DNA of 64,000 nucleotides from CAWKEY01 sp963696315 (GCA_963696315.1 CAVOJU010000022.1:1-64000), one strand, 5' to 3'. Positions 1-8,353 are shown, counted from the first letter of the stretch. Notes: generated by a model from the letters alone, not told the origin. Program-made: numbers and translations.

Positions 1-620
1 TTGCTGCCATTGGAGCAATAGCAGCGTGTTCACGTAAAGCGGACAGTCTAGCGAGCCAACTGGCACTAACGGCCGAATGCGGTCATTGACTGGTCGGTAT
101 TTTTTTTATACTTTGTTTACATGCGTTTAAAAACATAAACAGGGTGTCGACCCACGAACCGGAATATAGGCCCCGTCAAGGGGTTGTAAGTACAAATAGG
201 ACTGGCGGGGAACATTTGGAAATTACAGTTTTTATTTAAATTCTCACGTTTTTAATAAGATATAGTTCAATTAGGCGCTTTGGGCGCAAATATTCGGTTG
301 ACCCGAATAAAAATATTTATAGTCAATGGCATACAATCATACGTATTCCTATCAATTTACTCCAAGCTCATGTTTCGTCGAGCTTTTTTTAAAAGCCTAC
401 GCTTATTAGCGATTACCCCCCCCCTAAAAAACGGGAAAATTTTAGTTAAATTATATGCATGGCTATGCACGAATGTCGGCTTGAGTAATGGCGGAAAAAA
501 TTGCTGGAATCTGGTGTGAACAGGTAAAGATAGCGAATACTTTATAGTAGAATAAAACAGCCGTAATCCTGCGTAGGAATATACGCTGGCAAAGCAAGTC
601 AATAAGAGGAGAAAAAAACC
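1..620. other. Gene-free stretch at the left edge
   Basis: I see no convincing coding region here. Around 50-95 the words CAACTGGCAC, GGCCGAATGC and GGTCATTGA resemble the dispersed intergenic repeat found near 50.1 kb, so this may be a diverged copy. The only small open frames (280-519 on plus, 357-660 on minus) lack a ribosome-binding site and family resemblance. The stretch 200-450 is AT-rich with runs of C and A. The ribosome-binding site of the next gene is GAGGAG at about 606. Confidence 0.5.
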
Positions 621-1103
621 ATGGCTGAAACAGACACATCCGATGCTGAAAAGATCCCATTACTCAAGCCCAATCAGTTACCTCGAAGGAAAAAACTCTC
701 TACAAAAGGCTTGAAAGCACAGCAAGTCATTAACAAATATACTGTTATCGCCAGTGGCATAGGATTCATTCCAGTTCCCTTTGCAGGTCAGGTTGCGGTT
801 GGGGGCCTTTTAGTGAAACTGCTGAAAGATTTATGCAAGATTTATGGGCTTTCATTTTCCGACCATCAAATCAAAATTATCGTAACCGCCATCCTCGGTG
901 GAGCTCATTATGATTGGATCAGTTACTATTTAATGAAATATATTAAAGGTTACACGCCTGTTCTCAATTCTGCTGGTTCTATTTTACTTCGCCCGGCTAT
1001 TTCAGGATTGCTTGTGTACTACATCGGAAAACTGTTTCTCGGTCATTTGGAATCCGGAGCCTGGCTTAGAGTGAAAGAAAAAGGACTCAGGCAATTTGCT
1101 TAA
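621..1103 (+). CDS. DUF697-like membrane protein
   Basis: A 160-residue protein starting at an ATG 7-8 bases after a clear GAGGAG. The first 40 residues are hydrophilic and basic. Residues 45-80 (VIASGIGFIPVPFAGQVAVG and following) match the glycine/proline-rich hydrophobic signature of the DUF697 (YcjF-like) family, where it is followed by a short K-D/A-L-C-KIYG-LSFS helix, as here. Two further hydrophobic segments (about 95-115 and 120-145) suggest a bundle of membrane helices. DUF697 domains often occur in GTPase-associated or stress-related membrane proteins, but no GTPase is encoded beside this gene, so the function is unknown. It stands alone, with no operon partner within 1 kb. Confidence 0.7.
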   Translation: MAETDTSDAEKIPLLKPNQLPRRKKLSTKGLKAQQVINKYTVIASGIGFIPVPFAGQVAVGGLLVKLLKDLCKIYGLSFSDHQIKIIVTAILGGAHYDWISYYLMKYIKGYTPVLNSAGSILLRPAISGLLVYYIGKLFLGHLESGAWLRVKEKGLRQFA

Positions 1104-1464
1104 AAACATATTCCAACAGGATGCGCTAAACGCAGTGAAGCGCATCAATCGGGAAGACTTGGCTTCCGAAACTGAAAAGTCGCACCTCGACGCTTTATTT
1201 TACTCGGCAAATAACCGGGATATTTTTTTAAAAGGGACAACGTAAAGCTAACCGGGAGCAGAGCAGCCCACAAGAGCTCAAATTGGTTAAGGTCAGCTGT
1301 ACCAACGTCTTCGGTTATACAGTGATTCCATTCAATGTGATCCAACAGAGGCAAGTCATCCAGGTTTTCATAATCTATATCATCAATATCTCCTTTTCTC
1401 ATAATTTTTCTCTGTCTACAGTTAATAATATCTATCCAGAATGGCCGAAGACAGTTTGTCTCCG
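1104..1464. other. Intergenic stretch, one doubtful small ORF
   Basis: No supported gene. A minus-strand frame (1145-1402, 85 codons) begins with an acidic stretch MRKGDIDDIDYENLDDLP preceded by a weak AGAGAAA, but its second half looks like ordinary intergenic sequence and I recognise no family. It could be a genuine short acidic protein or chance. Confidence 0.3.
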
Positions 1465-1635
1465 TTAGTCAAAATAAAATCAATTTTTATACCAATAAAT
1501 GAAGTTACGTTTTGTCTGACTGCCAAGATAAATTGCAGACCGAATACCCTTACTCATAAAAAGCGCTTTTATTTGCTTAGTTCATTATCGGTGAGGTAAC
1601 CGGTTAAAAGATTTGGATGAATAGTTAAGGTTCAT
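1465..1635 (-). pseudogene. Decayed third copy of the M41-like metalloprotease gene
   Basis: Read on the minus strand from 1635, the DNA begins with the same ATG and first six codons (MNLNYS) as the gene at 4636. It stays alignable for about 170 bases, including the stretch that in the intact copy encodes AIYLG and QK, but it carries stops after about 16 codons and has lost the HExxH codons. The upstream leader is also conserved (1640-2003). This is a dead, inverted copy of the 4636 gene start. Beyond about 1465 the similarity fades. Confidence 0.75.
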
Positions 1636-2003
1636 AATAACCTCGGCTTGAAAAAAATGCGGGCCGAAAACTGAATGCCCGCATATCGAGAAGGAAGGGT
1701 AACTTCGCTGTTTGGCGCATCAACAAAAGTTGGGTAAAGTCTAACGGCTTATCCAACCCTTGAAAATGTGTCATATTGCCGCGCGACAAATTGCCGCCAT
1801 ATTTGGCAAGATAATTGCTATATTTAAATGTTTTGCTTGCTCAAAAGTCAGTTAATTCAAGGAATTATTGGGCTGACAAGTCATGTTTTTTCCCGTTAGT
1901 ACGCGGCATATCCCCGATAACAATGAGTCATATCACTCACTCCGGCCGAGAGCAAAGATTGACAGTGTCAACTGCAACTTGACCGATGTGTCCCATCGGT
2001 CGA
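1465..2003. repeat. Left arm of a ~540-bp imperfect inverted repeat
   Basis: The reverse complement of this segment aligns, with scattered mismatches and small indels, to 4267-4810. Long shared blocks include TTATCGGGGATATGCCGC, GACTTTACCCAACTTTTG with its flanks, and the sequence across the start codon of the 4636 gene. The two arms enclose the IHF-beta gene, one metalloprotease copy and an IS3 remnant. The divergence suggests an old inverted duplication. Confidence 0.8.
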
Positions 2004-2292
2004 CAATTTCATTGTAAAACCTGGCTGATTCAATCTGGAATTACTGGAGGTTTTCGCCGGAATAACCTTTCCCGACCATTGAGTTGGATTTGTCTATTCC
2101 CACATTTGCCAGAACCAGCTTATTCTGCCCCACCTCATTCACTCATACTTTGCATTGATCAAGAGTTAAAGATTGCCTTTGATCCTATCAAACTTATTAT
2201 GATAACAAGCAGGCTTGAATTGAGCGTAGGCAGGATTGATTATTTCAATAGGCCGAATGTCTTTGTCAAGAAAAGGAATTCACCTTCTCGAT

Positions 2293-2619
2293 TTAGTTAA
2301 AGGGCGCACAGCACCTATTGTTAATCTGGCAGGTAAGTCTTGATTTATCGACACGGTCTCTTAGCTCTTTACCCGGCTTGAAATGGAGTAAATATTTAGC
2401 CGGTAAATGTAAGGATTCCCCTGTTTTTGGGTTTCGCCCTACACGTGCGGGATGATAATGCAACGAGAAAGCTCCAAACCCCCTGACTTCGATTCTATCG
2501 TTGGCGATTAACGCCTGACACATCTGTTCAATCATACAGTTAACCGCCAGATCGATATCCTTTAGTGCTAAATGCGGTTGGTTATTAGCCAAGGCTTCAA
2601 TGAGTTCTGATTTAGTCAT
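2293..2619 (-). CDS. ihfB: Integration host factor beta subunit-like DNA-bending protein
   Basis: A 108-residue member of the HU/IHF family. MTKSELIEALA at the start, the dimer core (DLAVNCMIEQMCQALIANDR), the IEVRGFGAFSLHYHPARVGR arm entry, NPKTGE and HFKPGKELRDRV are diagnostic of IHF-beta, which bends DNA as a heterodimer with IHF-alpha. The start is the ATG at 2619, preceded on this strand by AGGATCC. The C-terminal tail after residue 93 (SRLTCQINNRCCAPFN) is longer and more cysteine-rich than usual. The position among duplicated accessory genes and mobile debris suggests an additional, possibly acquired copy rather than the housekeeping ihfB, which normally sits beside rpsA; rpsA is absent here. 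Confidence 0.85.
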   Translation of the reverse strand: MTKSELIEALANNQPHLALKDIDLAVNCMIEQMCQALIANDRIEVRGFGAFSLHYHPARVGRNPKTGESLHLPAKYLLHFKPGKELRDRVDKSRLTCQINNRCCAPFN

Positions 2620-2810
2620 AGTGGATCCTGTGGTTAGTGGGTATTTTCTTAATCAGTCAAAACAGATGTGTGAGTCATATGCCCATCTTTTTTGAGTTAA
2701 ATGCCACAGTAAGTCTTACTGATGATTTGTTTAAGCACAGCAGCCACATCATTCTGATGCACTTTGCATGGCGCAAACTAGAATATCAAGCATTTAGCGT
2801 GCCATTTGTA

Positions 2811-2966
2811 GCGGCATATTGCCACGCGGCAATATGCCGCATTTTCAAGGCTGCTTTTAGTCACTAAAATGCCTGCAACTCTTGTAAGCGCTCCCTCTCC
2901 TAAAGGGATTAGAGTTCAGCCATCCTTTCAATTAATGCGGTTAGCAACCTTGGCCGCATCTTTTTT
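2811..2966 (+). promoter_or_regulatory. Leader with perfect hairpin and attenuator-like terminator, copy 1
   Basis: A perfect 13-bp inverted repeat (2811-2823 with 2828-2840, loop ACGC) lies about 150 bases upstream of the metalloprotease start. It is followed by a weaker TGCGG/CCGCA stem (2935-2959) with a run of T (2961-2966) ending about 24 bases before the start codon. The same two elements in the same order precede the paralogue at 4636 and its decayed copy. Spacing fits a short leader transcript with conditional termination, or a small RNA ending there; this is inference. Confidence 0.5.
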
Positions 2967-2989
2967 AGCCTACTCTACTGGTGGGGATC

Positions 2990-3703
2990 ATGAAACGAAA
3001 TTATCAGATAGACGCAACGTGCCCTATTAATGACCAAGATTTGATCAGACAAATCGCTTTCCATGAAGCCGGTCATGCCAGCGCCATTCATCTTTACAAC
3101 AAACAAAAACAACTGCCGCCGGTATTTTTTCAAATCACGATTAAAGCATTGGGTCGTCCAAAAAACAGCCTTTTGGATGCCCGCTCATTGCTTAATGATC
3201 ACTTTGTCGCTGTCGTTGAGGGTGGCCGCTTGATTCAGAGCTTGCCTGTTGCATTAATTGAAAGTGCCCATTATTTCTCAGCCACTGAGCAAGATGCGTA
3301 TCAAACCGCTTTTGAAGCGGATATGATTAATTTGCTGATCGGGCCGTTAGCGGAAGCAAAACATGTGGCCCTTCGTGATGATGAGCAGTTTAATAATCAA
3401 TTGGTTAATATTAATGCCCTGCATTATTACGGTGGCACGTCTGATCTTGAAAAAGTTTATGAATATCTGGACAGCTTTATCGCAGACAGAAGTGGGCAGG
3501 AAGAAAAGCTGGTTGAGCTTTTTAACAAAGCCTTTCAGTTCATAAGCTCACCTATTTATTGGCAAGCCATTGAACGTCTGGCCAGCTATATTCTTCACAA
3601 CAGGGAAAACACAATTAGCTGTGAAGAAGCCATTGCTGTGCTTGATAAAAGCACAAGTGAAGAATATTCAGTGTTGTCTTTCGCTGAAAATCCGTCTATT
3701 TAG
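2990..3703 (+). CDS. Small M41 (FtsH-peptidase)-like metalloprotease, active-site motif intact
   Basis: 237 residues from the ATG at 2990, which follows GGTGGGG; a GTG at 2981 in frame is less likely. HEAGH at residues 25-29 is a zinc-metalloprotease HExxH motif, and the following region resembles the FtsH peptidase (M41) fold: LLIGPLAEAKH (about 115-125) and YYGGTSDLEKV (146-155), where Asp152 would be the third zinc ligand. There is no AAA ATPase domain and no membrane segment, so this would be a free cytosolic peptidase domain or a derived regulatory protein. A paralogue lies 1.6 kb downstream and a decayed copy upstream. The substrate is unknown. Zinc-site assignment is from motif reading only. 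Confidence 0.65.
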   Translation: MKRNYQIDATCPINDQDLIRQIAFHEAGHASAIHLYNKQKQLPPVFFQITIKALGRPKNSLLDARSLLNDHFVAVVEGGRLIQSLPVALIESAHYFSATEQDAYQTAFEADMINLLIGPLAEAKHVALRDDEQFNNQLVNINALHYYGGTSDLEKVYEYLDSFIADRSGQEEKLVELFNKAFQFISSPIYWQAIERLASYILHNRENTISCEEAIAVLDKSTSEEYSVLSFAENPSI

Positions 3704-3714
3704 AATGTTGTGAT

Positions 3715-4125
3715 TCTCCCTGTCATATCCGACACCACCGATAAACGTTAATGGTTCAATGGTGCTAACCGATTGCCTGCGCTCAATCTAACAAGGAAAT
3801 CCCAGTTTTTTGAGCCAGTCCAGCTCTATCTTCAATCAACCCATCTCAGGATAGTTGCGCAGATGATGGTGCGGCCGGTTTCAAGCTACGCTTGTCACCA
3901 AACAGGCTGAATGCGTACTCCTCTTCTTCGATAACAAATTGCGTCGGATGTACCTCAAACTCTTGGGCTATTGCGTTCACCGTTTTAATGCCACGGATCG
4001 TGCAAATGCTACCTTGGCCTTGAAATCGCCAGTAAAATTCCTGCGCTTTGTCTCACTCAAAACCTAATTCATGTTACCACAGACTACCTTCTTAATTTTT
4101 GATCTGAAAATTGGGGTCCACTATA
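3715..4125 (-). mobile_element. Degenerate IS3-family insertion sequence remnant
   Basis: On the minus strand, after an end-like sequence TGGACCCCAATTTTCAGAT at 4120-4102, the reading frames contain broken pieces of an IS3-type OrfA. These are NFTGDFKAKVAF near the start, then VNAIAQEFEVHPTQF, and further on LKKLGF and an E-RRQS segment typical of the OrfA/OrfB junction. Several frameshifts and stops interrupt it, and OrfB with its DDE domain is missing. It lies inside the inverted duplication and may have been involved in forming it. Confidence 0.6.
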
Positions 4126-4266
4126 AGGCAAAGTGTGTGCAGTTGTTTGGCAGAAAAATCAGGTTCCGGCAAGTGGAGGAGCCGACAAAAACTGCTCGTG
4201 TTTCCAGGCTGAAATTAGCCAAGTGCTCCAAAAGCTGTTCGTCATAAACGGAACGTATGAAGTTTT

Positions 4267-4810
4267 TAACCGATGAGACGCATCAGTTAGGTTGCAGTTG
4301 AAACTGTTAATCTTTGTCCTCAACCGGATTGAGTGATATGACACATTGTTATCGGGGATATGCCGCATAAAAGCATGAAAAAATGACTTGTTCGGCCCAA
4401 GAATGCCTTGAATTAACTGACTTTTTAGCAAGCAAAACATTTAATTACAGCAATTATCTTGCCAAATATGGCGGCAAATTGCCGCGCGGCAATATGACAC
4501 ATTTTCAAGGGTTGGATAAGCCGTTAGACTTTACCCAACTTTTGTTGATGCGCCATACGACAGAGTTATCCTTCCTTCCTCTCGATATGCGGGCATTCAA
4601 TATTTGGCCCGCATTTTTTTCAAGCCGAGGTTATTATGAACCTTAACTATTCACCGAAAGCTTTTAGCCAGCTGACCCATAATGAACATAGCAAGAAACA
4701 CGCTATTCATAAAGCAGGACACGCAGTAGCGATTTATCTTGGCAACAGACAAAAGCGAGTTTCACCGTTTTTTTTTCAACTTTATATCAAAGAGCAACGT
4801 AATCACTTTC
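4267..4810. repeat. Right arm of the ~540-bp imperfect inverted repeat
   Basis: Inverted counterpart of 1465-2003. It includes the leader and the first ~170 bases of the gene at 4636. In this arm the gene is open, while in the left arm it is decayed. Confidence 0.8.
4471..4620 (+). promoter_or_regulatory. Leader with hairpin and attenuator-like terminator, copy 2
   Basis: An imperfect version of the 2811 hairpin lies at 4471-4500. A strong stem ATGCGGGC/GCCCGCAT at 4587-4614, followed directly by seven T (4614-4620), sits 15 bases before the start codon at 4636. The latter has the form of an intrinsic terminator. Its placement just ahead of the ribosome-binding site (CGAGG) suggests attenuation or termination of a leader RNA. 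Confidence 0.55.
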
Positions 4811-5358
4811 AGTTATCACACGCTTTAAGCCTTTTAAATGATGAAAGTATTGGTAAATTAGAACACGATCGTTTGATTCAACCGTTGCCGTTTTCGACCG
4901 TAAAGGCGACAAAGGCTATTTCTTCAGAACAGATGCAAGCCTATGAAAATGCTTTTGAAACCGATGTGATCAGCTTACTGGTTGGGCCTTTGGCAGAGGC
5001 AAAATACGTTGCCATGCGTGACGGTGAGCTGATTAATCCGCGCTTGGTGAATCTGAATGCGCTGCATCATTATGGCGGCTCAGCTGATCTTGAGATTATT
5101 AATAAATATCTGGAATATTTTATTATCGAGAAAGCTGAGCGGGAAAAGAAAATTTCCGAGCTGTTCTTACAGGCATTCAGCTTTATCAATGACCGGTCGA
5201 ACTGGCTCACCATCACAGTCTTGGCGTATTATGTTTTAGCTGGCCGCATGAACATTAGTGAAGGTGGGGCGCACATTGCCAATGGCATTCCAGAATGCAC
5301 TATTGGCAATGTGCGCCCCGATCTTCACCGGAAATTCAACCACTGGGATCGCATTTAA
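4636..5358 (+). CDS. M41-like metalloprotease paralogue with substituted catalytic Glu
   Basis: 240 residues, clearly paralogous over residues 1-205 to the product of the gene at 2990. The zinc motif reads HKAGH (25-29): the catalytic glutamate is a lysine (AAA codon against GAA), whereas both histidines, GPLAEAKYVA and the YGGSADLE aspartate are kept. It should therefore bind metal but not hydrolyse peptides, unless the base is a sequencing error. The last ~35 residues are unrelated to the paralogue because a perfect inverted repeat (5266-5319) lies inside the 3' end; the native C-terminus has been replaced. Confidence 0.6.
   Translation: MNLNYSPKAFSQLTHNEHSKKHAIHKAGHAVAIYLGNRQKRVSPFFFQLYIKEQRNHFQLSHALSLLNDESIGKLEHDRLIQPLPFSTVKATKAISSEQMQAYENAFETDVISLLVGPLAEAKYVAMRDGELINPRLVNLNALHHYGGSADLEIINKYLEYFIIEKAEREKKISELFLQAFSFINDRSNWLTITVLAYYVLAGRMNISEGGAHIANGIPECTIGNVRPDLHRKFNHWDRI
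5266..5319. repeat. 54-bp hairpin element inserted in a gene 3' end
   Basis: Perfect 18-bp arms (GGGGCGCACATTGCCAAT at 5266-5283 and its complement at 5302-5319) enclose a second small palindrome GCATTC-CA-GAATGC (5285-5298). It marks the junction between the metalloprotease paralogue and the methyltransferase fragment that follows. Confidence 0.85.
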
Positions 5359-5601
5359 GAGCCATCTGGCTTGCGCGCAATGCTCGCCGAGGCTGGCGTA
5401 CATACCGACAACATAGTGGCGGAAACCGGTACGCATCCGTTGAATTCCCCTGAGGACTGGTGGTCGATTGCCAAGGGCTGCGGCTATCGGGATACGCTTG
5501 CGCAACTTGATGCGGAAACCTTGGTTCATGTACGCGAGAAAAACTTGTCACATTTTGATGAAAATCAGGTGGTCGCCATAACGACGAATGTCGGCCACTA
5601 A
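5325..5601 (+). pseudogene. C-terminal fragment of a SAM-dependent methyltransferase
   Basis: The frame from 5371 to the stop at 5601 gives RAMLAEAGVHTDNIVAETG, then HPLNSPEDWWSIAKGCGYR and a terminal EKNLSHFDENQVVAITTNV. This resembles the last ~75 residues of class I SAM-dependent methyltransferases of the ubiE/ArsM-like type, in which the fragment follows the Rossmann core. The core and its GxGxG motif are absent, and the region upstream is the hairpin at 5266-5319, so only a relic remains. Confidence 0.6.
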
Positions 5602-5880
5602 GGTAGCAGTCTACGAAATATGACTTTAAAACCATTAGGCGGTTGGCTTGCAGGATAAGTAAGCTCGCATTAAACGACAGACAGTCAAATAGAATTACAT
5701 CGAACGTCGCTTTAGGAGCGTTAAAGCTAACTTTTATGTTCGGTTCAAACCAAACGACCCAATTTCCCTTAAAGATAGGACTGGGGTGAGGACTTTCAGA
5801 AAATGCAGTTCATGACCGTATGTAGTATAAAATGAATCCTGAAGATTTTATCTTCACACTTTATCTTCAAAGGAGGAGAT

Positions 5881-6063
5881 ATGACACATGAATCACTAGT
5901 TGACCATAGTGGCGCCCCCGACTTAATAAACGAATTTCAAGAGATGGTTGCAGCAAATGCTTATTTTAGAGCCGAAAAAAGAGGTTTTGAACCGGGTCAT
6001 GAAATGGATGACTGGTTGGAAGCCAAGCGGGAAATAAAAAGCATCTATCGCTATTGGTTTTAG
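5881..6063 (+). CDS. DUF2934 family small protein
   Basis: 60 residues with an excellent ribosome-binding site (AAAGGAGGAG). The core AYFRAEKRGFEPGHEMDDWLEAKREI (residues 23-48) is the DUF2934 signature: an aromatic/acidic helix often found in small stress-associated proteobacterial proteins of unknown function. There is no operon partner; a gene-poor stretch follows. Confidence 0.85.
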   Translation: MTHESLVDHSGAPDLINEFQEMVAANAYFRAEKRGFEPGHEMDDWLEAKREIKSIYRYWF

Positions 6064-6708
6064 TAAGTTGCATGATGTATTAAATTGTTCTCAATAGACA
6101 TTGAGATGCGATTTGTCTAATGTTTTGATCGATCGTCTGTTAAAACACTATCTTATTTTAAAATATAACGTGAATGGCCGAAAGGGGTCGATCTTTGTCG
6201 GGCAATCTGCTTAAGATTAAAAATTGCCAGTAGCCGCTTTCAAGTAATTCCATGACTGGAATACACAGTAATGCACCGTAAGATAGAGGCTAACGTACAA
6301 TTTTTTCTCTTTTCTGCATTTCACCCCTATAAATCGACGCGCTTATTAAAAAGCTATTTAAGACTGACTGATTTAGCTTCTATTTTCCTTAGCGACGTTT
6401 TTTCAGAAACTCTATTACGACCTCAAGGTGAAGAAATGCCGTACTTGATACCCTCGCTTGTTAGATCCTGATCAGGTTGTTTTTCCTCTCTCCACAGTAA
6501 TGGTCCATTTTCTTGTCGGTACCGCAGACGATGAAGCCATAGCAGCACCAGCAAAACCAGGTTTTTGTTACATAGCAAAGCAAATACTTTTGGGCTCCCT
6601 GGATGATGGTCCCTCAATTTGGCGTCTGACAGACACGCTAGGTTGGTGTGGTAGAATTTGCCTCTTGAATAATCAAGATTAGTTAAGTAAAGGAAGTCGA
6701 AATTTTTA
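6064..6708. other. 645-bp stretch without a supported gene
   Basis: Frames at 6271-6471 and 6458-6682 (plus) and 6423-6737 (minus) overlap each other, have poor ribosome-binding sites and show no family resemblance. I see no tRNA-like fold, tandem repeat or convincing terminator. Confidence 0.5.
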
Positions 6709-6891
6709 ATGAGTGACAATAATAAAGCCGATACCAAAAAAGCATGTGATCTTTGCGGATTATCTGTTCAAATAACGTGGTTTACATTGAAAACTAAAGA
6801 AGGCGATAAAGCGTTTTGTTGCGAAGGGTGCAAGGGCATTTATCAATTATTTAATGAAGATAAGCTTCTGCCTGAGTCCGACCAGGATTAA
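6709..6891 (+). CDS. Stand-alone cysteine-rich metal-binding protein (P-type ATPase N-domain type)
   Basis: 60 residues carrying CDLCGL (13-18) and FCCEGCKGIYQL (about 42-53). This CxxC...CCxxC arrangement matches the metal-binding domain normally found at the N-terminus of CcoI-type heavy-metal P-ATPases (PF12156-like). Here it is a free protein. It lies upstream of a small membrane protein, a truncated P-ATPase C-terminus (7284-7490) and a DsbD_2-type protein. That suggests the locus once encoded, or was derived from, a full copper ATPase module. A likely role is copper binding or delivery in the cytoplasm. Confidence 0.7.
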   Translation: MSDNNKADTKKACDLCGLSVQITWFTLKTKEGDKAFCCEGCKGIYQLFNEDKLLPESDQD

Positions 6892-6930
6892 TTATTTGCC
6901 AATTATTCAAATTATTGAGGAAAAACCAAC

Positions 6931-7209
6931 ATGAATCACGCACAGGGTAATCCAGCCAATTCTGTGGCTAAAGAAGTAGTTAAGGGGTCAATCCTATCGT
7001 CTACGGTGCATACGACGAGTAGACTGATGAGTAATGTCGCTAAACATCCGGTTCTGGTTTTTGGCTTGGGTTTGGTAGCGGGCTATCTGGTTTATAAATA
7101 CAGAAAAGAAATCATCTCCAGCACAAGCAAAGCGGTGGATGCCGGTAAAGATTTTGTGTTACAGCAAAAAGAAAAGCTCGAAGATATTGCCGGGGAAAGC
7201 AAGAAATAA
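6931..7209 (+). CDS. Small single-pass membrane protein, unknown function
   Basis: 92 residues starting at an ATG after GAGGAAAAA. Residues 38-57 (HPVLVFGLGLVAGYLVYKYR) form one membrane helix ending in a basic stop-transfer sequence. The C-terminal 35 residues are charged and helical (DAGKDFVLQQKEKLEDIAGESKK), resembling a YtxH-like tail. It lies 39 bases after the metal-binding protein, probably in the same transcript. No catalytic motif is visible. Confidence 0.7.
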   Translation: MNHAQGNPANSVAKEVVKGSILSSTVHTTSRLMSNVAKHPVLVFGLGLVAGYLVYKYRKEIISSTSKAVDAGKDFVLQQKEKLEDIAGESKK

Positions 7210-7283
7210 ATTTGCAGATTCTTCACTCTAGTTGGTTCATTCATCACCGAATTGAGTGGCTTCATTTAAGGCGCTTGTGCATA

Positions 7284-7501
7284 AGGACATTACTAAAGTA
7301 ACTGAGGCTATTTAGTTAATTACCGATACCATCAGGATTATCAAGCAAAATTTATTCTGGGTGATTGATTATCACGTTATCGCAATTCCGGTTGCAGCGA
7401 TGGGCAAACTTAACCCGATGATAGCCCCGGCCGCAATGGCCTTAAGTTCAGTTTCTGTTATTGTTAATTCATTACGGCTAAGTAAAAAAACAGGATTACA
7501 A
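7284..7501 (+). pseudogene. Remnant C-terminus of a heavy-metal P-type ATPase
   Basis: Translation of this stretch gives a K-D-I-x-K-V-x-EAI segment, an in-frame TAG at about 7312, then IIKQNLFWV, IAIPVAAMGKLNP and AAMALSSVSVIVNSLRL. This aligns closely with the last 65 residues of the intact ATPase ending at 14738. It is open into the next gene, so a GTG at 7361 would produce a fusion. I regard it as debris from a deleted ATPase gene, with the real downstream start at 7502. Confidence 0.8.
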
Positions 7502-8353
7502 ATGGATCATTCAACGATGGATATGGGCATGCAACATGTCGTTGCCGCCGCCGGTGGATTTGATTACGGTCTGGCCTTTATGGCTGGTGTTTTGGGAAGC
7601 GGGCATTGCCTGGGAATGTGTGGCGCCCTGGTTTCCGGCTATTTTATGAACTCCGGTCCCTCAAGAAGTGTGTGGCCTTATTTTGTTTATCAAATTGCCC
7701 GGATATTTGTTTACACGATGGTCGGATTCTCAGCAGCTGCACTCGGTGTTGTTCTGGTTTCCAGCGGTGTGTTCGGTAAGGTTCAAAGCATTTTGCAAAT
7801 GTTCATTGGTTCCGTCGTTATTATTCTCGCTTTCGGTATTTTAGGCTGGATTCCTTTTCAGGGTTCAGTCAGGCTAATACCGATGAATGTATTGCGCAAA
7901 GGTTATGCAGCATCCAGAACCAGGGGTCCGATACTTGGCGCCATGATTGCCGGACTATTAAATGGCTTGATGCCGTGTCCATTAACTTTTGCCATGGCTG
8001 TTAAAGCAACGTCAGCAACGACCATCCTGGAAGGCGGCTTGTTAATGCTGACTTTTGGGGCCGGCACCTTGCCTACCATGCTGTTCATCAGCGTGGCTTT
8101 TGGCAAAATGAGCGCCCACTTTAGAGGCTTGATGTTGAAGTCTGCCGCGCTCATTATGATTATCATGGGTTGCAATACCATTTACATGGGCATGTCATTT
8201 TATGTTGCAGAAAACTTCCAGCAGCATAATTTCATCCATGACATTAAAAATGAAATTGATGCCGCTATCATTTTCTTGGGACAAATGGTCGAATTTTTGA
8301 GACAAATGGTTGAATACTATACTGGCATGATAAGAAACATTCAGGGCAAGTAA
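7502..8353 (+). CDS. DsbD_2 / sulfite exporter TauE/SafE-like membrane protein
   Basis: About 283 residues from the ATG at 7502. Residues 25-45 carry the family signature GSGHCLGMCGALVSGYF, and later NGLMPCPLTFAMAVKATSA, the cysteine-containing membrane motifs of PF13386 (DsbD_2) proteins. Six or more hydrophobic helices follow. Members sit beside CcoI-type copper ATPases and cytochrome oxidase assembly genes, and are thought to move reducing equivalents or assist copper delivery. The neighbouring metal-binding peptide, ATPase remnant and DsbD support this. The gene could be read from 7361, but that adds ATPase-derived residues. Confidence 0.8.
   Translation: MDHSTMDMGMQHVVAAAGGFDYGLAFMAGVLGSGHCLGMCGALVSGYFMNSGPSRSVWPYFVYQIARIFVYTMVGFSAAALGVVLVSSGVFGKVQSILQMFIGSVVIILAFGILGWIPFQGSVRLIPMNVLRKGYAASRTRGPILGAMIAGLLNGLMPCPLTFAMAVKATSATTILEGGLLMLTFGAGTLPTMLFISVAFGKMSAHFRGLMLKSAALIMIIMGCNTIYMGMSFYVAENFQQHNFIHDIKNEIDAAIIFLGQMVEFLRQMVEYYTGMIRNIQGK

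Noticed and set aside
1986..2300. 104-codon plus-strand ORF
   Set aside because: No ribosome-binding site, composition unlike a protein, and partly within the inverted repeat.
6423..6737. Minus-strand ORF across the start of the metal-binding protein gene
   Set aside because: It is antisense to a well-supported gene start and lacks any recognisable domain.
7361..7501. GTG at 7361 as start of the DsbD_2-type protein
   Set aside because: The added residues are the C-terminus of a P-type ATPase; a normal start exists at 7502.
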